A DNA stretch of 64,000 bases, from positions 727,001 to 791,000 of the forward strand of contig LS997562.1 in NCBI GenBank assembly GCA_000469685.2, given 5' to 3'. A program made the position numbers and the translations under genes. This DNA is from Haemonchus contortus. Its lineage: Eukaryota; Nematoda; Chromadorea; Rhabditida; Trichostrongylidae. The notes beneath the pieces were generated by a model. The model was not told where the DNA came from. It made no database searches and saw only the letters and a list, made by a program, of their open reading frames with translations. Shown one piece after another: positions 44,001-57,500 of the stretch (the stretch's first letter is position 1; each line of letters starts with the position of its first letter).

Positions 44001-44539
44001 TAGTTAGGGCTTGGTTCCAGGACTTCTCTTACTTTCCCGAAAAAGGTCGTTGAAGAAAGCTCAAAGGAGGAAAACAATAGTCGAGGGAGAGTTATTCACT
44101 GAAATGACGAATCTTGCCAACAGCTTAATATTTAAAACCAAGTCATCAAGTTGATGAAATTGGCAGGCATTAACGTTGTCTAGGATAGGATAGGTGCCCA
44201 GTGTTTGAAACTTACATAGATAAGCGAAGGGGAGCTAAGTGATTGGAATTTGATTCCAGACGGCTTGGAGGTCGGAACAATGAGGAAGTAATTTTAAACA
44301 GCATACGGCTCACGATTAGTAATTCACGCACGGATAGACGTAGAGCGTAAAAAGGTTCGTAATCTGGAATATCGAAAAAATTGAAAGTTAATTGCTCATG
44401 GATGTCTGCTGGTGATAGAACGTAAGAAGCAGCAGTATAAGTATTTCGTGTGACAGACACAGTTATCATTCATAGGCCCTGGGCCTCTTGCAACTGTATG
44501 TTGGATTTGAAGATTAACTTAACTGACCTAACTATTATT
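41031..44539. other. No recognised gene; one exon-like segment
   Basis: No repeat family or domain identified over 3.5 kb, which makes this one of the likelier places for unrecognised host introns. At 43345-43465 (minus) a 121-base segment is bounded by TTGTTCAG and by ACG/GTAAGG. Its open frame reads AIFQQVPDEKDCIKWENSNS then TPFVIALAMRTAAVEKIQFT. It lies inside a 138-residue open frame (43303-43719), so an exon is possible but not shown. A short (TTG)n run is at 42465. Confidence 0.3.
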
Positions 44540-44845
44540 AACTAACTAACTTCAAGATAACGATCGTATCAATTATCACCTGGATCATCCTGAGAGTTCC
44601 GGTCAGTAATCGCCCTGGGCCAGCGGTCATCACAACACCGTATACGTGTTCGGCAACCTCACCTTCGATTCCTTGACGTGTATAGGGAAGTTCCGAGCAT
44701 CGTCCTATCCTTATCGCGTTGAATGACGCCAAGTGCGTGCTCATTCTGCTTTCGTAGAATCCAAGTCTCCGAGGCGTACGACAAAGCAGTGTCGTAAAAT
44801 GAGCGCGGAGCCAACTTTTCCTTGACTTCTTCACTACTCCCTCGA
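44540..44845 (-). pseudogene. RTE C-terminal fragment
   Basis: In broken minus-strand frames I read LSYASETWILRKQNEHALGV and IQRDKDRTMLGTSLYT, which is the region after the RT domain of RTE elements (usual form YASETWALRKQDE...RTMLG). About 300 bp only, with frameshifts. The reading is decayed but the ASETW...RTMLG landmark is specific. Confidence 0.7.
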
Positions 44846-46200
44846 CATTCTCATATAGTCAGGATCCTCGGAATTCCAGTATAGTCAGGATCGTATAATG
44901 AGTATAAAGAGCATTAGAATAATTGGACAAAGGTCAGCGATCGCACTGCATAAAATAGATTGGGAAGTTGAGATTTGAAAGTATCGGATTGGTACGCAAC
45001 GGAACTAAGCCTGTCGAAATGAAATTCCAAGGAGAAGCTCCGTAGAAGTCAGGAGAATCTCTCCTTGCTTCGAGTTAGTTTTACAAATCACCTAATCGGG
45101 AATCGTCTCGTAGATGAAGTTAACGTAGCACTGTAATGTGATTCGAATTTCCAATGGAAGGATGTGGCGGTCGCTGTGAGACTTGTCGCTGGCCGTGGAA
45201 CTTCGGGGAGAAGTTCCGCCCTCTTCACGGTCGCAACTAATTCTCAATGCTACCTGATTTTACAGGTTGCACTAAGACCTAGTATGCGGTCAAATTCTCA
45301 ACAAATCTAAATGGTAACAGATTTTTAGCTCTATTTCACTGAATTGTGAGCACTCTGCCCACCACTAGCACTTCAAGGTACTACTTTGAAGTCACAAATC
45401 AAAATCATTTCGAGTCTCTTGAGTCGAAAAGCGAAGTATTGGTTGGAAATAGTGCATCGGTGGTGAATTAAGAAAGAAAATTCGCCGATTTCGTGAAAAA
45501 CAATGTATCTCAATAGTGAAAATAGAGGTAGCACGACTACTTTGACAGAAATTACATAGGAGTGGTATTTGGACGGGATTCCAGTTGCAACTGCGCGAAG
45601 AGCTAAGTGCCTCAAGTCAAAACTTTTCAGAATTGCCTTTCACGGCGTTACGAATCATGAAAAGTTGTTTGAGCTTCCTAAATGGGTCCCCTTGTGAACA
45701 GTGCAGCCTCTACAATGCCGATGAAAGTCGTCCGCGGATAGGCAGGGACGATCTTTGAGCCTCGATAACACCCTATATAGGCCGTTCTCCGACCTGACAG
45801 CGTCTTACAATAAATAAATACAAGTCATTAATATGACGAGGGCAAGCGGGGTCTCGGTAATATGAGGGATAAGAGCACGGTGGCCGGGAAGCAAGTTCGA
45901 GTCCTGTTTGAGACTGAAGTTTTGTCCACAAATTGCAAGACTTTCCATCGCGTACTGCGGCGATATAAAAGCAGTTAACAAAACATCAAGTCAAAACAAC
46001 TTGTATTGATATAATCCTTGAGACAAATAAGGTTATCTCTTAAAGTGCACCTAACTGCCTTACTAATTGTAAACTCTTCCGTATATCAATTTATCAAAAA
46101 AATACTTAATGTTTTCGTTATTTGTATGAAATGTCACAATCTCTCAGTGTTCGTCTGGACATAACAGAGGCTTTATTGGGATTAGAATTTATTTGTACTA
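44846..46200. other. No recognised gene; foldback fragment and tRNA-like piece
   Basis: TATAGTCAGGATC is directly repeated near 44855 and 44880. Bases 45170-45230 match one arm of the foldback family (GTGGAACTTCGGGGAGAAGT). At 45851-45915 GTCTCGG and GAGAC could pair as an acceptor stem around AAGTTCGAGTCC (B-box-like), but D and anticodon arms are poor, so it is at best a decayed tRNA or SINE. Confidence 0.3.
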
Positions 46201-47802
<1,602 letters not shown>

Positions 47803-48316
47803 CTATGGGATTTTGATAACGTTGAAGCTGAAATCATTACATTTATCATATGATTTAGTGCGTATTTTACCTTTGGTTATACTGATATCCAAGTTTGATT
47901 AGATGCTATCGCTCTCATCCAAATGTGCTTTTGGAACTCAATTGCACTTTTATATATCAAAGGAAACTGTTCTGTTGAATCTTATTCGGCATGGTTACGT
48001 ATTACTAAAAGGTCGTCCGTATACCTATATGAATGAATTATTTATTTTTATTGAACCTCCGTACTTTTTGCATGTTTATCCACTATTTAAAGTGTGCGAC
48101 CAGCTTAAAGAGGATTGAAGTTGGTTCCTTGAGAAACATCCTTCGAGCCTTCCATCTCTTCAGGGTCGACTAATTGAAAAAGCTCCTTTGGGGATAAAAG
48201 CGTTGGCCAGAACATCGTCTGCTCCGCGAGCCATTGTATAGACCACTTGCTTATTCAAAAGGCTACACGAACCCAGCATGAGAGTCAAAGGCAAGGGTTC
48301 GCAGAAACGGGATCGG
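47803..48316. other. No recognisable feature
   Basis: A 71-residue plus-strand frame at 47903-48118 begins MLSLSSKCAFGTQLHFYISK. No support for it was found. Confidence 0.25.
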
Positions 48317-48320
48317 TTAA

Positions 48321-48820
48321 AGGCACAGTTCACGATGAAAATGGTTCCTGAGATTCCTCACAGGATGAATTTAAGGCCACCGCATATACCATATCTGGCA
48401 ATATTAGGTCGGAAAACGGCCTAGTTAGGGAGTTTTGATGCTCAAAATTGGCCCGTGTGTATCCTCGGACGAGTTCACCGACATTGTAGAGGCTGCACCG
48501 ATCACAAGGTAACCCATGTAGGAAGTCCAAACAACTTGCCATGACCCATAGCGAAAGTGAAAGACAGTTCTGTACAGTTTTGACTTGACGTAGTCAGCTC
48601 TTTGTACAATTGCATCAACTGAAATCTCGTCCGAATACCCGTTCCATGTAATTTCCGTCATGGCTATCTCGTCCAACCTCTATTTTCCCTACTTTTGAGG
48701 AGCCATATTTTCCTTGAAATCAGTGAATTCCCTCCTTTCTTCACTACCGATAAACTATTCCCAATCTATACGTCCGCTTTTCAAAAAAAGGGTACTTCAA
48801 AATTATCGTGAACTGTGCCT
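48321..48820. mobile_element. piggyBac-like MITE with TTAA target duplication (500 bp)
   Basis: Perfect 16-bp terminal inverted repeats AGGCACAGTTCACGAT, each flanked by TTAA (48317-48320 and 48821-48824). TTAA duplication is the signature of piggyBac-type elements. A minus-strand frame inside (48425-48676, MDEIAMTEITWNGYSDEISV) is not a transposase I recognise. Confidence 0.75.
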
Positions 48821-48824
48821 TTAA

Positions 48825-50101
48825 ATTCAGGAATCTTTAGAAAATTTTCTGAGATGTCCCTTTGAGAAGAGCGCTGGCCTCAACAATATTATATGGGCAT
48901 TGTTAGGCCGATAAAAGGACCGGAAGAGCCCCACTGCCGGAAATGTTCTTTTCCTCTATACCATTTCCTCGGTACTCTCAAATGCTCCGTTAGGATCAGT
49001 CATAAGCTGATCTCTCCACAGGCCCTGTCAAATTCTGCCAACGCTCATCCGACTAATCGACTTTCATTGTTACATGCGCGATGTTGACTGGAAAGCGGAG
49101 ATGGAGTAGATTGTCTACCTTCATTTCCAAGCCTTTTCGGTCCAAATGACGCGTAATGGTCTCGAGAGCAACATTCGAAAGATTGGGGTGGCGTCATCGC
49201 ACGCACAATCCCTCTTTTTACGTTGTCAATGAAATCCTTATAGAACGTGGAATTCTGGTCGTGCAGCTGATGTTGGGCTCAACTCTCTCTTGAGTTGAAT
49301 AGTAAGTGGTGCTTGCTTTTCTCAAAACAATGCCAGGTTTTTTGAAACATGATTTTGTTGCTCCCGCCTGTGGTACCAGAGAGTTTGGTATACCTTATAC
49401 CGCTGGATTTCAACATTCCTACTTGTCTTTTTGAAACAATAACGTCTTTCGCTTCTACCCTTTTTGGACATTGTTGTTTTCACGAGTGCCGTCTAGGAAA
49501 CACAGAAGGCGGAGCCTGTTGCAACCTTTGTACAAATGCAACCTCAAATGGATCGACGTGGTGGACGATAGGACTTGTCGTCATCTGTTCCAGGAGTTTC
49601 GCTCAGCAACTACGGACTTGAGGGCGACGATTCCGACCATGGATTTTAGTAGAATTGATGACCTCTCGCGAGACAATCCGTAGGCCACTTCCCGTCAACT
49701 TTTGCTGCAGAAAGGCAGTAGTCCCAAATGGCCGCGAGCCTTCCCCTACGAGCTCCCTTCAGGGAAATGGATTTTAGGAAGATGGATTTTACTTGAACTG
49801 AGTGAGAACTGCAAAAGGACAACCCATCAGCCTAATCACAATTTGCAAATTCGGCCTAGCGGTTCTTTACCACCATCATACTTCCTGGTTTTGTATCAAC
49901 CGAGCGCTTGCGTACTGGAAGTACAGATCGCCACCTTAGGATCGTCATTCTCCTTCTAGGCAATCTGTTATGGTTTTGAATTAGGAGCTTTTTTAGCAGC
50001 CTCTCCCGAGGGTCACTACCGAATATGATGGGGTTCCTCAAGGTTTAAGTAAATGATGTACATCTGTTTACTGTTTTTGGTGGGTGGGTGTATCCACGAA
50101 T
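48825..50101. other. No recognised gene
   Basis: One segment (49541-49683, WIDVVDDRTCRHLFQEFRSA) and FEKSAGLNNI near 48860 look faintly like non-LTR retrotransposon coding on the plus strand, but no RT catalytic motif is visible. Confidence 0.25.
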
Positions 50102-50619
50102 AGTTTGCCAGACCCTGACGTGGGGCTGGGTATACTAGCAGCCCTTCCAATTTCTTTCTGGCGATAATCTCATTCTCTCAGGCTAGGATTTCGCACTGAA
50201 AACGCGAGAGTGTGCATTGGCACACGAAGTGGACTTTTGCCATTCATTCCTTTCTGGGCTCTGGGTTCACCGCTAGTTCTTATCTAACGACCGTCAATGA
50301 CGTTGTTCACAAAGTTGAGTGGGACGACAACGCTGGTAAAACCGCAGAAGGTTGGTTTTTAGTTTGCCAGACCCTGACGTGGGGCTGGGTATACTAGCAG
50401 CCCTTCCAACTTCTTTCTGGCGAAAATCTCATTCTCTCAGGCTAGGATTTCGCACTGAAAACGCGAGAGTGTGCATTGGCACACGAAGTGGACCTTTGCC
50501 ATTCATTGCTTTCTGGGCTCTGGGTTCACCGCTAGTTCTTATCTAACGACCGTCAATGGTGTTGTTCACAAAGTTGAGTGGGACGACAACGCTGGTAAAA
50601 CCGCAGAAGGTTGGTTTCT
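50102..50619 (+). repeat. Direct tandem duplication, two copies of 259 bp
   Basis: Copy 1 (50102-50360) and copy 2 (50361-50619) both start AGTTTGCCAGACCCTGACG and end CCGCAGAAGGTTGGTTT. They differ at only a few positions, so the duplication is recent. No reading frame is clearly conserved across it. Confidence 0.93.
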
Positions 50620-50930
50620 TAGATGGGATCTGGTGTTCAAATTTCCGGGAGCCGGGTAAGCGACAGATCGAGAGCTCCAAAATACTTTCAGGTCCTTGAA
50701 GACGACGATTTGTTCGGGGCTGCCAAATAATATGGTTCCATCATAACGACCAAACGAGTGAAAAACATTATGCAACATGCCTAGGGTTCAAGAAGACCGA
50801 ACGTGGAAGTGATTCAAAAGGCTTAGGCAGGCATCGACCCCACAATTGGCCTGAACACGAAGCATCACTCCCTGAGCAGGCTGGAGAATCATGTAAACCA
50901 AAATTCTCATTGACCAAAATTCTTAGTTTA

Positions 50931-52025
50931 CCGGTCGGTTGTAAAATTGTAGTTATCGTCTGAATCTCCGCTCCTTTGAAAAAATAATACTTTCCTGTAC
51001 ACGAAGTTCGACTCAGGACTAACAGAGCAGTGCAAATGGTAAGCTGTGTAAGTCGGTGCTTACGCTTTTGATTAGAAGTCTCGATCTTTTGCTCTGTTTC
51101 TTAAGATCGAAGACCCGTCAAAGACTCAACTGTTCGGAGATCAAGGCACCCTTAAATGTTTTGAGTGATGATAGCACCATTATCAGATGTTATCAGTGGA
51201 CCTTTCTCGTTGCAGAGTTATCATCAGTAAAGAATTCCAGATAACTGGCAGCCGGTCGGGTTTTGTTGCAAATGATATCGAACAAAGAGGATCCTTCATT
51301 GAGTCACAAACTTTGCTGGGTAGCGTCTTAATCTAGTAGCAAGAAATGGGAAAGCCGCTAATGGGTCCCTATCACTTCACTTACCACTCACTTTTGTCAC
51401 CCTACTCTACCATCCCGTCTTATCAAATGGAGCATACTGAACAGTCAAAGCTGCATCGTCAATGACGAAGGCACTATGATTTTGATTATTAGTTTGCCCC
51501 GGCTCTCTCAGACAACTTATCTTCTCTTATTAATTATTATCGGTTTCTGTCACCGAGTGCATACGATCCTGTCATATCCTGCATCACTTATGAAAACGCC
51601 GAGATTCCAATGTCAATACCAAAGGCTGTAATCCTATCCAATTTAAACTCATAGGTCCACGAAAACAGAAGTTGGAAGTTTCCGCCCAAACATTTACTCT
51701 GCGCAAACCCCGCTCCCTGTAGGTGGAGTCTGGTCTTGCTACCTGCTATAAGTGTTCCCATCCTGTCACCTGTGCTCCTAGGAAATTTCAGCGCTATAGG
51801 TCCACGTAAGCAGGAGTTATGAATTTCCGGTCCGAAATTTTTATCGCGCACGCCCCGGCCCCTGTGGGCGGAGTCCAGTCCTGCCACATGCCATAAGTTT
51901 TCCATCCTGCCCCCTGTACTCTTACCAAATTTGTACTCCCTAATCCCGCGGGAGCACGTGTTATGAATTTTCGGTCAAACACACATCGACACACACAAAC
52001 ACATTGACAAACCAACAGATAGGCT
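50931..52025 (-). mobile_element. Helitron, first-subfamily relative
   Basis: The left end on the minus strand finishes GACCGG followed by T. The right part has two GC-box units (51690-51960) and an (AC)n tract with CCAACAGA, then breaks off before the usual 5' terminus. Sections 51000-51240 match 29870-30080, and 51300-51480 match 10960-11160. The 3' hairpin is not preserved. Confidence 0.55.
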
Positions 52026-52311
52026 TTGTCACAACTGGTATCGGAAAGACGATAAACGTCATTTTTCGTTGAGGAGCAAATATGAACTGCTCATAGCTTG
52101 CGAGAGAAGAGCGAAACAAACTTGCTCCTGCTTATGTGGTACTGATTTCGATTGGTCCATATTACTGAATTTTCACTAATTCTTTTTCAACCTTCTCGAT
52201 CATTGTGTATCATCCTATGAAATGTATTGAAATGCCATATATTAAAGAGATGTGTATGTATATGCATTTATTCATTTATTTGTTACCATTGTACAGAGTG
52301 AGGCGATATTA
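52026..52311. other. No recognisable feature
   Basis: Unique-looking AT-rich sequence, immediately before the Helitron. Confidence 0.3.
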
Positions 52312-53734
52312 TCCTACTTTATATAATTCGCTAAGTGTGTCTGTTGGTGTGTCGGTGTATGTGTGTGTGTGTGTCGGTGTGTGTGTTTGACCGGAAATTC
52401 ATAACTCCCGTCCCCGTGGACCTAGAAAGCTCAAATTTGGTAGGCGTACGGGGGGCAGAAAAGGAATACTCATGGCAGGTGGTAGAACCGGACTCCGCAA
52501 ACAGGGGGCGGGGCGTGCGCGATAGAAATTTTGGGCTGCAAACTCATAACTCCTGTTCCACTGGAGCCACAGCATTGAAAATTGATGGGAGTACAGAAGG
52601 CATGATGGGAACACCTACGGTAGGTGGCAGGACTGGACTCAGCCCACAGGGGGCGGAGCGTGCGTGATAGAAATTTTAGGTCGCTAATCCATAATTCCTG
52701 CTCCACTGGACCCAGAGCGTTCAAACTTGGTAAGAGTAAAGGAAACAGGATGGGAACACATGTGGCAGGTAGTAGGACCGGATTCCGCCTGCAAGGGGCG
52801 GGGCGTGCGCGATAGAAATTTTAGATCGCAAATCCATAACTCCTGTCCCAGTGGACCCAAAGCGTTCAAAATCGGTAGGACTACAGGGGGCGGCATGGGA
52901 ACACTTATGGCAGTTGGCAAGATCCAACTCCGTCTACAGTGGGCGGGGCGTGCGCGTTAGAAATTTTAGGCTGCAAATTCATAATTGGTAATAATAACGT
53001 AATAACAAGCGAGCAAGCGTTGCAATCCCCTTCGCGTCAACACTAGAACCTTCTCAATGACGGCAATGTAGGGTATGTCATGGTCGTAGGTACTGTGTGA
53101 CAGGAACTGATAACAACTGATAAGAACTGATAAGGGGCCTCAGAGAGCAAAAGGGTATTCATGATCAAATACTGACTCTTTAAAATGTTTCATTCAATAA
53201 GACGGGTAAATGCAGTAATAGCGACCGATCAAAGACATTTCTCCATAACGAAATGAGAATATTGTCCATTTCTTGCTAATCAACTACGACCGTTACGTAA
53301 TAAGCTTTGTGACACAATGAAGTACCACGGTTCCTTTTTGTTTTGTGACATATCATTTGTGACTAAACTCATCTGATCGCTTATGATTTGGGGTTCCCAA
53401 TTAATGGAAAATCCGTGGGAAAAATGTTCTATTGATTACGACATCTGTGATAGGCGTTACTATCCATTTCTGGGTACCATTCAAGACATTGGCTTTCAAT
53501 CAATTAAGCCATCAATGTGGCACAATTTCGAGATGAACAGCAATGAATCGAGACTTCTAATTAGTATACAATCAATTATAATACAGAAAAATCGCTCCCA
53601 ATTCGGAGCTAATGCTGGGAGTGTAGAGCTTTCAAGGAAAAGCAAATTTCTTACAAGAGGGAGGAGCGCCCGGCGAAGCCGGGCGACACCATAAGAAGGA
53701 GGGAAGCCTGGCGTTAGCCGGGCGGCCCGACTGG
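52312..53734 (+). mobile_element. Non-autonomous Helitron, best-defined copy (1423 bp)
   Basis: The 5' end TCCTACTTTATATAATTCGC follows A. The 3' end has two hairpins (CGCCCGGCGAAGCCGGGCG near 53668 and CCTGGCGTTAGCCGGG near 53708), then CGGCCCGACTGG and T. This satisfies the Helitron rules: TC start, hairpin about 11 bases before CTRR, insertion between A and T, no target duplication. Order inside: GT tract, GC-box minisatellite (52393-52985), one TTATCAG unit, then a unique 600-bp 3' part. No protein is encoded. Confidence 0.85.
52393..52985 (+). repeat. GC-box minisatellite of Helitron (four units of about 146 bp)
   Basis: The motif CATAACTCCTG recurs at about 52399, 52545, 52690 and 52836, with GGGGCGGGGCGTGCGCGATA between each pair. 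Confidence 0.9.
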
Positions 53735-54339
53735 TTATTTAATGAGAGTGGCAGACGGTGATACGATAGGATAAATAAAACGTATAGATTATGCACAGCG
53801 AACATAAGTTAGAAGCCATAAGGATGATTACTCATAATTTTACACGTGTTGGAGGGAAAGCCGAAAAGAAACGACTTGGAGAGCCACAGAACAAATGAGC
53901 AAAGGGAAAGAAGGGTCGGGTAATGAGGCATCTAGGAGGGGAGGGACAATGGCCGCTCAACATTGGAAGACGCTGGGCGGGGGCGACTCCGGATACCGAT
54001 AGTAGGTCCGCCAGCCCCTCCTAGAGCCACATTGCGTGTGGAGGGGAACGAGAGGGGAAAGGGCTTGGGTATGAAAAAAAGAAACAGTTTCATGGATCAC
54101 TCAATACATGTTTTCGTGATCAAATATGGAAATGACATGCTCTAGAGTCAAAAAGGATAATGCGAATATATGGCATTGAATACAAAAACTGAAGGAATAC
54201 GCTTAGGAGTGAATTGCAGTAAATACACTTGCTTGCCTTATTAGGCATATGAGATGTCTGAAATCCGTAAGTCTGGGCGGTCTATCGCTTGTGTGTATAC
54301 TGTTCAACTTCCACTTTTATCGTTTTATTGATTTGCTGC
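53735..54339. other. No recognisable gene
   Basis: A GC-rich patch lies at 53930-54070 (AGACGCTGGGCGGGGGCGAC, CCAGCCCCTCCTAGAGCC). The plus-strand frame there is short and unsupported. Confidence 0.3.
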
Positions 54340-56100
54340 GAAGTTTAGGAAGCGAAGTCTCAAAACTGTTGTCAACTGGGATCGCTTCGCTTCACTTGCG
54401 AGTTTGTGGGAAGATTCTGTTGGCACAACATCGATGAAGAACATAACCGGCTCGACGAATAACTTCACGATAGTGTCAGAAAAGCAAAAAGTGTCAAAGA
54501 TGCCGACAAACGTTTTTCTTCGAAGACTGTTGAGCTGATAAGTCGGCGTGGAATCGAGCCAGCTGCAGGCAGTAATCAACTAATTTCCGAAACTGCGAAG
54601 CCATGCAGGGAAGCGAAAAAAGAAATTTTTAGGGAGAGAATAGCAGCATGCCAAGCCCGGAGCGAGCATTCGCAAAGCTCGGCTGAATATGTCGTTCCGT
54701 TGATTCTCTCCTCCGGATTTCGATATGCCTTACGTCGATGAAGAACTGCACGATCTCCGGTCTAGATCGGGTTAAACCAGAACATCTGAAGAACCTTTTG
54801 CCGGTCATTGTCAAATATATGAATGTTAGAATACTGGCAGACTATTAGTTAGAGGACAACCATGCGAGCAAGTAGGGTTTCGGAGAGGGTTCAATAAAAT
54901 CATGATAATCACACTATTATAAGCCTCATTGAAGTATCACGAGAGAACGAAATGCTGTTATGCCTTACGTTCATCCATACGTTACTTGGAGAAAGCCTTT
55001 GATACCGTCAAGGCAGAAGCAGTAATCGAAGCCGTGGGCAACCAGGGTGTTCCTACTCCATGTATATCGGTGCTTCGTGAATTCTACGATATCTTCACGA
55101 CCAGGATCTCGACATTCTATAAAAAAGTCATCATTAACGTGAAGAAATGTTCGACAGGGAGATACCTTCTCGTCCAAACCTTTCAGTGCCGCTCTCGAAA
55201 ACATCATGCGCCGTTGAGAATGGAAAGTCTTGGAAGTGAAAGTCAACGGCCAGTACCTACGTTACCTCCGTTTTGCAGACGACATCGTACTTATAACGTT
55301 AAACACCGAGCAGGCGGAACAAATGCTTGCCGAGTTTGACAGTGCTTATAGGAAAATCGGCTTAAGACTGAACTCAGCGAAGACAATATTCATGAGAAAC
55401 GGCGGATTTTTACCTGGTACTACTTTCACACCGAATGGAATGAACATCTCCGAATGCTCTAACTGTGTGCATCTTGGCCGGAAAGTCAATATGATTGACG
55501 ACGTAGCACCGGAGCTGAGCAGGAGGAAACGCGTGGCGTTGGGAGTATTCAGAAACATCGAGGAAATAGTGAAGAAAACGAAGCAAAAAACGTCCGGCTT
55601 CACCTTTCCATCATGCGGTCCTTCCTGCTCTGAAACACTCCTCAGAGACTTGGTCTCTACCAAAGCAAAATGAGCATCCATTCCTCAGCGTCATTCAACG
55701 CACTGTTGCAAGTACGATGCTCGGATTTTACCCATACACGCAAGTGCAGAGGAGATCCGGAGTTCCGAGCTTCGTCAACGAAAGAAGAACAGGGATGCGT
55801 TGCCTACGCCAAGAAATCGAATATCAATTAGGCCGGACCGTTATGCGATAAGGTGATGACCGTTGGAGCAGGGCCGTTACCGAGTGAATCCCTCTGGATG
55901 TCAAACAAACACCAAGACGGCCACCAGCGCGATGGTCAGACTTGTTCACGAAAGCTCTGAACAAAAGGAATGCTTCGCCCCGAGCCCCTCGATTGAGGAT
56001 GATTTTCTGGACTACTTTAGGGACGAATGGAGACTCTACTGGCGAACGCTCGAGGAAATCGATGATTAACGGGGCGACAGGTGAGACAGATGAGATTGAA
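54340..56100 (+). pseudogene. RTE-type non-LTR retrotransposon, 3' two thirds, broken
   Basis: In order: VVNWDRFASL near 54367, LEKAFDTVKAEAVIEAVGNQ, GVPTPCISVLREFYDIFTTR, KKVIINVKK (QGD motif lost), then YLRYLRFADDIVLITLNTEQ with the FADD catalytic box near 55275, LRLNSAKTIFMRNGGFLPGT, FTPNGMNISECSNCVHLGRK, and the C-terminal [19 protein letters not shown] end near 55920-55970. At least four frameshifts. It ends in an AT-rich tail after 56070. It is the same family as the fragment at 40560, whose sequence differs clearly, so these are separate insertions. Confidence 0.88.
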
Positions 56101-56299
56101 TTAGTTTGAAATTGATTTCATTTTCGTCTAATGTATAGACCTTATTGCATACATGAATAATGAATTGAAATATACAAATGGATCAGAAGCTGAAGGCCTT
56201 CCAGGACTCCTTACCAGCCTTGTCCAGCTAATATCTTTTGATGTGGTCCGTTATTTACGACCCAGTCACATCCTATATCCTTACGAAGTAGGGGTATGG

Positions 56300-56545
56300 G
56301 TACATACGTGCGTCCGGGGATGCGCGCGGCAAAGTTTGTGACGTTTTGAATGTCTTTTGCGCCTATCAGTGGAGCCCAAATTTGAAGAAGAGTAGATTGA
56401 AAGGATCATCTGACTCTACTGACGTACTCTACTTCGAGTTTGTGCATCGAAAATTGGCGTCAGAGTCGTACAAATCGTCACGAACTTCGTCGCGCGTTGC
56501 CGCGCGCACCCTCGGACGCACGTAAGTTCCGTCCCCCACGAAGTA
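56300..56545. repeat. Foldback element, related to the one at 31690
   Basis: The arm ACGTGCGTCCGGGGATGCGC near 56306 is matched by the inverse of TGCCGCGCGCACCCTCGGAC near 56500, with centre near 56412. Both arms share the GCGCCTATCAGTGG-type and AGTAGAGTACGTC-type blocks of the family. Confidence 0.65.
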
Positions 56546-56809
56546 GTTGTGCTCTGTTGCGAGCAGAAAAGAGGAAGTGCTCGAGCGGCAGGTGTTATCG
56601 GACTTTCACGCTGATCATCCACGATCCCGTCAAATTTCACACTACTTGCCGAGTTTTCAAGCTTCTACTATTAACTTTCTTTCCTTCTAAAAGCTATCGT
56701 TACCAGTCATCAAGCATCCACGAATTCAACACATCTCTCGCCGAAGTGCCACGAGTGCTAAGGGTCCCTCCGATAAAACGAAGAGCTTCGTAGAGTTAGT
56801 CGCTCACAC

Positions 56810-57500
56810 CCTCTATGGCGCTTATCAGACTTTATCAGTCACAACCAGTCCCTGCTACCAAATATGCATGATCTCATCCCATCCATCCCCGCTAATGTGT
56901 CAGTTCTCCAAAAATTGAAAAGTTGATCAAAGAGAGCATCCGACTCATGGCTGTTGCCTCCCATAGCCTTTTTTATGAACTTATCACTTGTTTTCAGCCC
57001 TTGACCCCAAGCATCCACGATCCCGTCAATCCCACATCATCCAACGAGGTGTCAAGGTTCCATCGTTGACACGGAAGGCGTGACCATCCCTGTGTCCCTT
57101 GCCTTTTACATCTCCTTATCACATCCTCTCAGTTGCTATCGATTCTTGTTATCAACCATTAGCGTTCTCTTTGAAACTTCTATCGGCGACTGAAATGCCA
57201 GAGTATCGCTGTTATCATGAAGGGCCTTACAGACTGAGTAGCTCTTGTTATCTATGGTCACTTATAAGAGCTGATCACTCGTTATCGGTCCCTGCCACCA
57301 AGCATCCACGATCCCGCCACATTCCACATTATCCAGCGAGGTGTCACGAATCTGATGTTGTCAGGGGAGGCGTGTCAATTTCGATGACTCTTAGCTTTCA
57401 TAGCTCATTGTCAGCTCTTACCAGTTGTTATCAGTTAGAAGGAACGTGTACCGTGCCCTTAATATGTCATACTTCCAAACTTTTCCTTACCCGACTCACT
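56810..57500 (-). mobile_element. Helitron TTATCAG minisatellite array, no termini
   Basis: About four diverged units contain CCAAGCATCCACGATCCCGT, ACATCATCCAACGAGGTGTC and CAGTTGTTATCAGTT. The 143-residue frame across it (57099-57530) is a by-product of the repeat. Neither Helitron end is visible. Confidence 0.6.

Noticed and set aside
48825..50101. Possible reverse transcriptase on the plus strand
   Set aside because: Only faint resemblance (FEKSAGLNN, WIDVVDDRTC); no catalytic YADD or palm motifs found in any frame.
52393..52985. Regularly spaced repeats resembling a CRISPR array
   Set aside because: Units are contiguous 146-bp minisatellite copies without unique spacers, in a eukaryotic Helitron.
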